Source: Volvox africanus
Lineage: Eukaryota; Chlorophyta; Chlorophyceae; Chlamydomonadales; Volvocaceae
Length of the DNA stretch: 64,000 nucleotides
Reading direction: 5' to 3'
Assembly: GCA_030268105.1 (NCBI GenBank)
Contig: BSDZ01000094.1
Span: 4,250,501-4,314,500, forward strand
Below are positions 60,101 to 64,000 of the stretch, in pieces; within the stretch, counting starts at the first letter, position 1, and the number at the start of each line of letters is the position of its first letter. Under the pieces are notes generated by a model that worked only from the letters and a program-made list of their open reading frames with translations, made no database searches and was not told the DNA's origin. A program made the position numbers and the translations under genes.

Positions 60101-61332
60101 CGTCATGTCGACATAATCTTAACAGTAATCTTAACAACGAATACGGCACATTCAGAGGCTGTATGCAAATACTTCCTTCACCTTCCCACCAACCCCTCAC
60201 ACACATAAATGCACCACGATGCACTCATATGCATACACATATGCACACACACGTACACCTGTTCAACCTTTTAACCAATCCAAACGCCGGTTCGACGATA
60301 CTTGTACGACATATGATATGCGCCCCCTGGTCCTCTCCCGACCCAATCATAGCCACACCTCGTCATGTTCACCTAACCCTAGCCCCCCAGGCTCCTTACC
60401 TGACACAACACCGACAACACATCCGCCGTGGGCAGCAATCGCCCCGCCCCGGCCAGCTCCTCCAGCTCCGACGCCAGCGTGCCGTTGCGAAACACAGGAA
60501 AAAGGAAACATGCCACACGGTCTCCCCGGCCCGGACTTGCACTGGGTACAGCAGGCTGAGGTACAAGCAATCCGAAGCTGCCGCCATTGTCGACGGGTTG
60601 CGACTGCGCCGGTGCTGCTGCTGCTGCTGCTGCTGCGGCGGCGGCGGCGGCGGCGGCGGCAGCCCCTGAGGGGAACGTCGGGGGCTGAAGGGGCGCGGGT
60701 GGGGTGAGCAGTGCTGGCGCCGGTGCTGATGCCGCCACCGAGGCATCCCCCTCAGAACAACTGTAGTCCAAGAGCGGCAAGATATTGGGATGGTGGTGTA
60801 CGGCGGAATGGACGAGCATCTCCTGCTGTACGAAATTGAAGTGCTCCTCGGAATGGACGAGCACCTGAGGGAGCAGAGAGCTCAGAGGGAAAAAGGCGGG
60901 AGTACACCATTACACACAAGTCGAGGCGTATCTCATCGCCTCGTTTCTCCCCATGCCCATGCACGAGTTACCCTCCGGCCGTCTCGGAGCCTCTCCCCTG
61001 TCCCTTCCGCAAACAACTTTTGACTGATTTCGGAGGTAAAACAGTGGTACCATTTGGACGCCGTATGGAAGCGGTGTTAACCTCGCTCTGCTACTTTCCT
61101 AACCCCCTTTTTCGTTGTAGAGAACAATTTGCCCACTTCCGTATCCTTGTCGAAGGCAATCCCAAGCCGGCGGGGGAAACCCTCCCGGTGTTCCGAGTCG
61201 CGTCCCTAACAAACCGAAACCCCCTCTCGCCCGCACCCGTTTCAACGCCCGTGGCTCCGGATCCGGGTGAGGGTGCTCTGCCGTTGCGAGCTCCGAAACC
61301 AAAAACACAACTGCGTAGCCGCCCTCACCCAA
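57112..61332 (-). CDS. STK16/MPSK1-like (NAK-family) serine/threonine kinase, first exon(s) missing
   Basis: Minus-strand exons are 61332-61237, 60864-60400, 60028-59982, 58710-58516, 58302-58206, 58013-57829, 57659-57548 and 57204-57112 (TGA). All phases agree. Kinase landmarks in order are the Gly loop LGEGGYAVVFLV, Lys in ALKR, alpha-C QQEMLVHSAVHHHPNIL, catalytic GYAHRDIKPLNVLI, DFG in VLMDFGSA, YRAPELFDVPSP, DVWALGASLFHVMYGEPPFA and a final PEPSTRPSAAQLAEMATALV. The GYAHRD loop, Ser-Ala after DFG and the short C-lobe fit the STK16 branch, which in animals acts at the Golgi and in secretion. The 61332 exon begins at the Gly loop, so an upstream exon with the start codon lies beyond it; none is convincing before 61.8 kb. 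A poly-Ala/Pro insertion follows strand beta-4/5. A 213-nt segment (58303-58515) is an intron by its borders but is in frame and stop-free. Confidence 0.9.
58795..59572. repeat. GGGA-rich minisatellite, about 780 bp, in a kinase intron
   Basis: Irregular units of GGGAGGGAGGGAAGGGAGCAGAGA with interspersed GAGACAGGGAGG variants fill the intron between the exons at 59982 and 58710. The plus strand is almost pure G/A. The kinase transcript reads the C/T strand. The tract produces long spurious open frames on both strands. Confidence 0.95.
60604..60662 (-). repeat. Alanine-coding triplet repeat in the kinase
   Basis: CTG/CGG triplets on the plus strand translate on the minus strand as about 18 consecutive alanines within the kinase N-lobe insertion. 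The tract changes from GCA to GCC codons, so it is not a single pure repeat. Confidence 0.85.
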
Positions 61333-62596
61333 CTGAACCGCGCGGCAGAGAGGAAGACGGGTCAAGGACCATAGAGGGTGGATGAGAGCATGGCCTCCAC
61401 ATTTAAGGGGTTCCGAACAGAATAGAGCGTGACGCCATCACAGAGCCTCTTGCAGATAGGGAGGCACGGGGTGAAGAATAGCCATGCAAGGAAGCCATAG
61501 GAATATGAAGTTTTGTCGGATAAATTTGTCCGGGGATATAGTTGTTGCAGTACAGGTTGGCTCATGAAGTGATGAATAAAATGGGGCATGCAGCCCGCTA
61601 GGACAGGTGGCTTGTGGTAGGCATTGTACGACGAAGTTAGGGTAGGGTATCCAAAGGCTCAGCGCATGATACTTGCCTTTTGCACGACTCGAAACCTTCG
61701 AGTACCCATGTTTATGACTTCGACGCCGTCAAGCGAGGGCAGGAGCGCTGCCACCCACGTTGGAAAACCGCACAAAGGCAGGTAGGATGCGCCATACGCC
61801 CAGCAGTCCGAAAATAGTTGACTGTAATTCATGTCCTTAAGAATTCATAACAATAAATGTTACGAGTTATTGATGTCTGCGCGAGCTAATTAAGAGATCG
61901 ACGCGTCCAGGTCACTACGTGCGCGGTACAAAAAGGCTTTCATCCATCGTTATCGATTGTCAAATTTAAGTAAATAATTGTTACCATGGAATATGATGTG
62001 CAAGCAGTCAAAGTCGACTTTTCAGTTGTTTCCGCTTGCAACGTCTATCTTGCTGGTTTATCGTGGAATGATCCACAGAGACGCAGACAGATGCACAAAC
62101 TATTACGATGCAATATTTAAGTTAGTATGGAAAAATTACTATCCTGCAGTTTCAGATTTCTTGGCGAGATGCAATGTTGTTCGTTATGTACCTTTCGCTC
62201 AAAAGCCACTGATATCCGGTTTCTCCATATAATTAACAACAAAGAACAATCTCTTTGTAAAGTTCATACCTATAAAATGATCTGTAAATGCATTTCGTGT
62301 TAATCTGGGCAAACGCCCGCTAGGGCTCCCTCGTCGCGAGCTTGCAGCTATCAAAACTGACAAGCTCAGCGCGAAGATCATGCACGCTGCGATCCAAAGC
62401 GCTCTTACACAGATTTCCTTCCGTGATGCTAAGCGCGGATGGGGCCTCCTACCGCCCCAACAGCTTTGTCTCAACCCCGCGCTAAATGTGGTCGCCCAAG
62501 CCGACCGCCGCGGCACAAAGAACAAACCCAGAGATATATCTCAGAAACATCAACAGCAACGTGGCAGCAGGAAGGGGTCTCCGAAGGGCCCAGCCG
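61333..62596. promoter_or_regulatory. Divergent intergenic region with the kinase 5' end and possible upstream exons
   Basis: Contains the missing first exon(s) and promoter of the minus-strand kinase and the promoter of the plus-strand gene at 62.6 kb. A plus-strand frame at about 62.29-62.5 kb (RRELAAIKTDKLSAKIMHAA) might be a 5' exon of the latter or a chance frame. 61.8-62.2 kb is AT-rich. Confidence 0.4.
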
Positions 62597-63685
62597 ATGG
62601 CACCGCCGAAGTGCGGAATAGCAGCAGAGCTGACGATAGTCGTGAGGCCCAACGGGGGCGGGAGCTACAGCGCGCTGCGCTACGCGCTTCCTCCAGAGCA
62701 GAGGTTGTGAGTGCAAGCCGTCTTGAGCTCCAGGGGCGCCTCTTGGCGTCGCAGGTACGGCAGTATTCCCGCTTCCCCGCGGCATCATGCATATGCGTTC
62801 GCCCGTGGCAGCGTGGTACTGAAGACCGTGCTACCTACTTCTCCGCCGCCTGCAAAGGGGGATTCCTTTAAGTATGGATCGGTCGGTCGGTCATGACCAT
62901 TTCCCGTCCGCCGGCCGCTCTCTTGTGTCCTATCCGCTCCTCTACTAGCTTCACCTTCCGCGGCGCCGGGTACTGACCCCCGCCTACACCCGCCTGACGC
63001 CCCTCTGTCCCTCCCATCCGCCGCAACATATCAGGTGGTCCATGAAGCCGGTAACGATGAGGACGATGGCGACTGGGCGGCTGTAGCAGCCGCCGCAGCA
63101 GTCGCTGCCACTGGTGGTGGCGACAGCGGCGGCATTCGTCGTGCCGTCGGAAACACCACTCGGCTGCCTTTCCCCCTTCCTCTTCGCCCCGATAGCAAAC
63201 AAATTGGTGGTAGAGACCGCGAAGGCGGTGATGGTGGCGGCGGCAGCGGCGGCGGTGCTACAGCCACATCGGGAACACAGCGCAACGCTCAGAGAGGGGA
63301 GACTGAAGAAGAGCTATGGCCGAGTCGGGAGGCTGTAACAGGTTCTTCCCAGTTTGGATTAACAGTCGGTGACGTCACCGAGGTTGCCGAAGACACGCGG
63401 TCGCGTCTCACCGATCACCGCCGTGGTGGCGGCAGCGGCAGGGACAGGGGCAGCGGGAGCGGGAGCGGTAAAGCTAATGCCGTCTTTGCCGCTGGGCCGC
63501 CAGGGCTGGTTCAGGCATTACGCGCGGCGCAGAGTGCTGATCAGCAGAACCGTATGATGATCGGAGGCAGCGGACTCGGTGTAGCCACGGCGGCAGCAGG
63601 GACAGGGACTGGGCTGGGGCAGGGTGAGGAGCGACCGGCCGGCCGCAATGAGGACCTGATGCCGTACGTTGACGTAGCGCTCAAG
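62597..63685 (+). CDS. Unidentified gene, first three exons (continues beyond 63.7 kb)
   Basis: Exons 62597-62706, 62755-62881 and 63035-63685 join with consistent phases (2, 0, 0). The first intron is only 48 nt but has a GTGAGT donor and a CAG acceptor. The protein opens MAPPKCGIAAELTIVVRPNG, then YSALRYALPPEQRL, then HHAYAFARGSVVLKTVLPTS, and passes into an acidic and Ala/Gly-rich low-complexity exon that ends PYVDVALK at a GT donor. No family is recognised. The compact N-terminal part with alternating hydrophobic residues looks like a small beta-rich domain, followed by a disordered linker. The ATG at 62597 is chosen as the first Met in this frame next to the conserved-looking segment; upstream in-frame sequence stays open, so the start is not secure. 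No downstream exon is visible by 64000. Confidence 0.5.
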
Positions 63686-64000
63686 GTACGCCGGCGGCCA
63701 CCCACACAACTTTTAAATCGACTTACAGCTTTTACACAACTGTACGAATTGCGTTCCGCCATCCATGGATGACGCCACATGACGGCCGCCCCTGAACTTA
63801 TCCAGCCGTGCGTCGACCCACGTGAGTGCAGTCCCCTTGCGGCGAACACTCGGTTGAGTCCCGCGGGTCACTTTACGTGATACCTGAGCCGGCTATCATA
63901 TCAAGAAACAATCATCTTTTTTACAATTACCTTTGTCACCATCCAGGCATCCACGTCATTCATTCGCGCCAACATAAACCCTCGAGCCTTCACCTATACG
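63686..64000. other. Intron or downstream sequence at the window edge
   Basis: Follows the GTACGC donor at 63686. No further exon with matching phase could be picked out. Confidence 0.4.

Noticed and set aside
1..64000. CRISPR arrays, bacterial operons, Shine-Dalgarno sites
   Set aside because: The window is clearly eukaryotic. The regular repeats present are microsatellites or minisatellites without unique spacers.

Overview
The window is nuclear DNA of a eukaryote. The genes have many introns with GT-AG (and two GC-AG) borders, the coding exons are GC-rich, and the proteins carry long runs of Ala, Gln, Pro and Gly. Introns are studded with TG/TATG microsatellites, and UGUAA motifs follow several stop codons. 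Together these features suggest a chlorophycean, probably volvocine, green alga (Volvox/Gonium-like). That is inference from style and signals, not a proven identification.

Layout. 1-3915 (minus): seven exons of a TAP46/TAP42/IGBP1-type regulator of PP2A-like phosphatases; only the last few residues lie outside the window. 4833-19679 (plus, divergent from TAP46): a very large multi-exon gene for a probable chromatin protein with a degenerate PHD-like finger, an 8.5-kb low-complexity exon with RGG and AT-hook-like motifs, and a C-terminal coiled coil. 22.4-49.9 kb (plus): a lower-GC, gene-poor region holding six members of an unrecognised tandem gene family. Four are of a short three-exon type (about 22.5-23.4, 26.3-27.6, 29.6-30.6 and 34.8-36.0 kb) and two of a long four-exon type (39.9-42.8 and 47.8-49.9 kb). 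All share an Ala-rich helical module exon and a small C-terminal exon. The two long-type genes flank a broken Copia-type gag-protease fragment (45.46-46.6 kb, minus). 52.8-55.4 kb (minus): a decayed F-box/leucine-rich-repeat gene with in-frame TGA codons and frameshifts. 57.1-61.3 kb (minus): an STK16/MPSK1-like protein kinase whose largest intron contains a 780-bp GGGA minisatellite. 62.6-63.7 kb (plus): the start of an unidentified gene that runs toward the right edge.

The most novel content is the tandem family. Its exon phases and lengths are conserved, the two classes have different N-terminal exons, one pair shows an exon-limited conversion tract, and one member has turned the tail of an intron into coding sequence. 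The modules are faintly reminiscent of PEX11-type amphipathic membrane proteins. I offer that only as a hypothesis. No operon-like cooperation between the flanking housekeeping genes and the family is visible.

Exon borders were built by hand from splice consensus, reading phase and homology remembered at family level; no search or alignment program was used.
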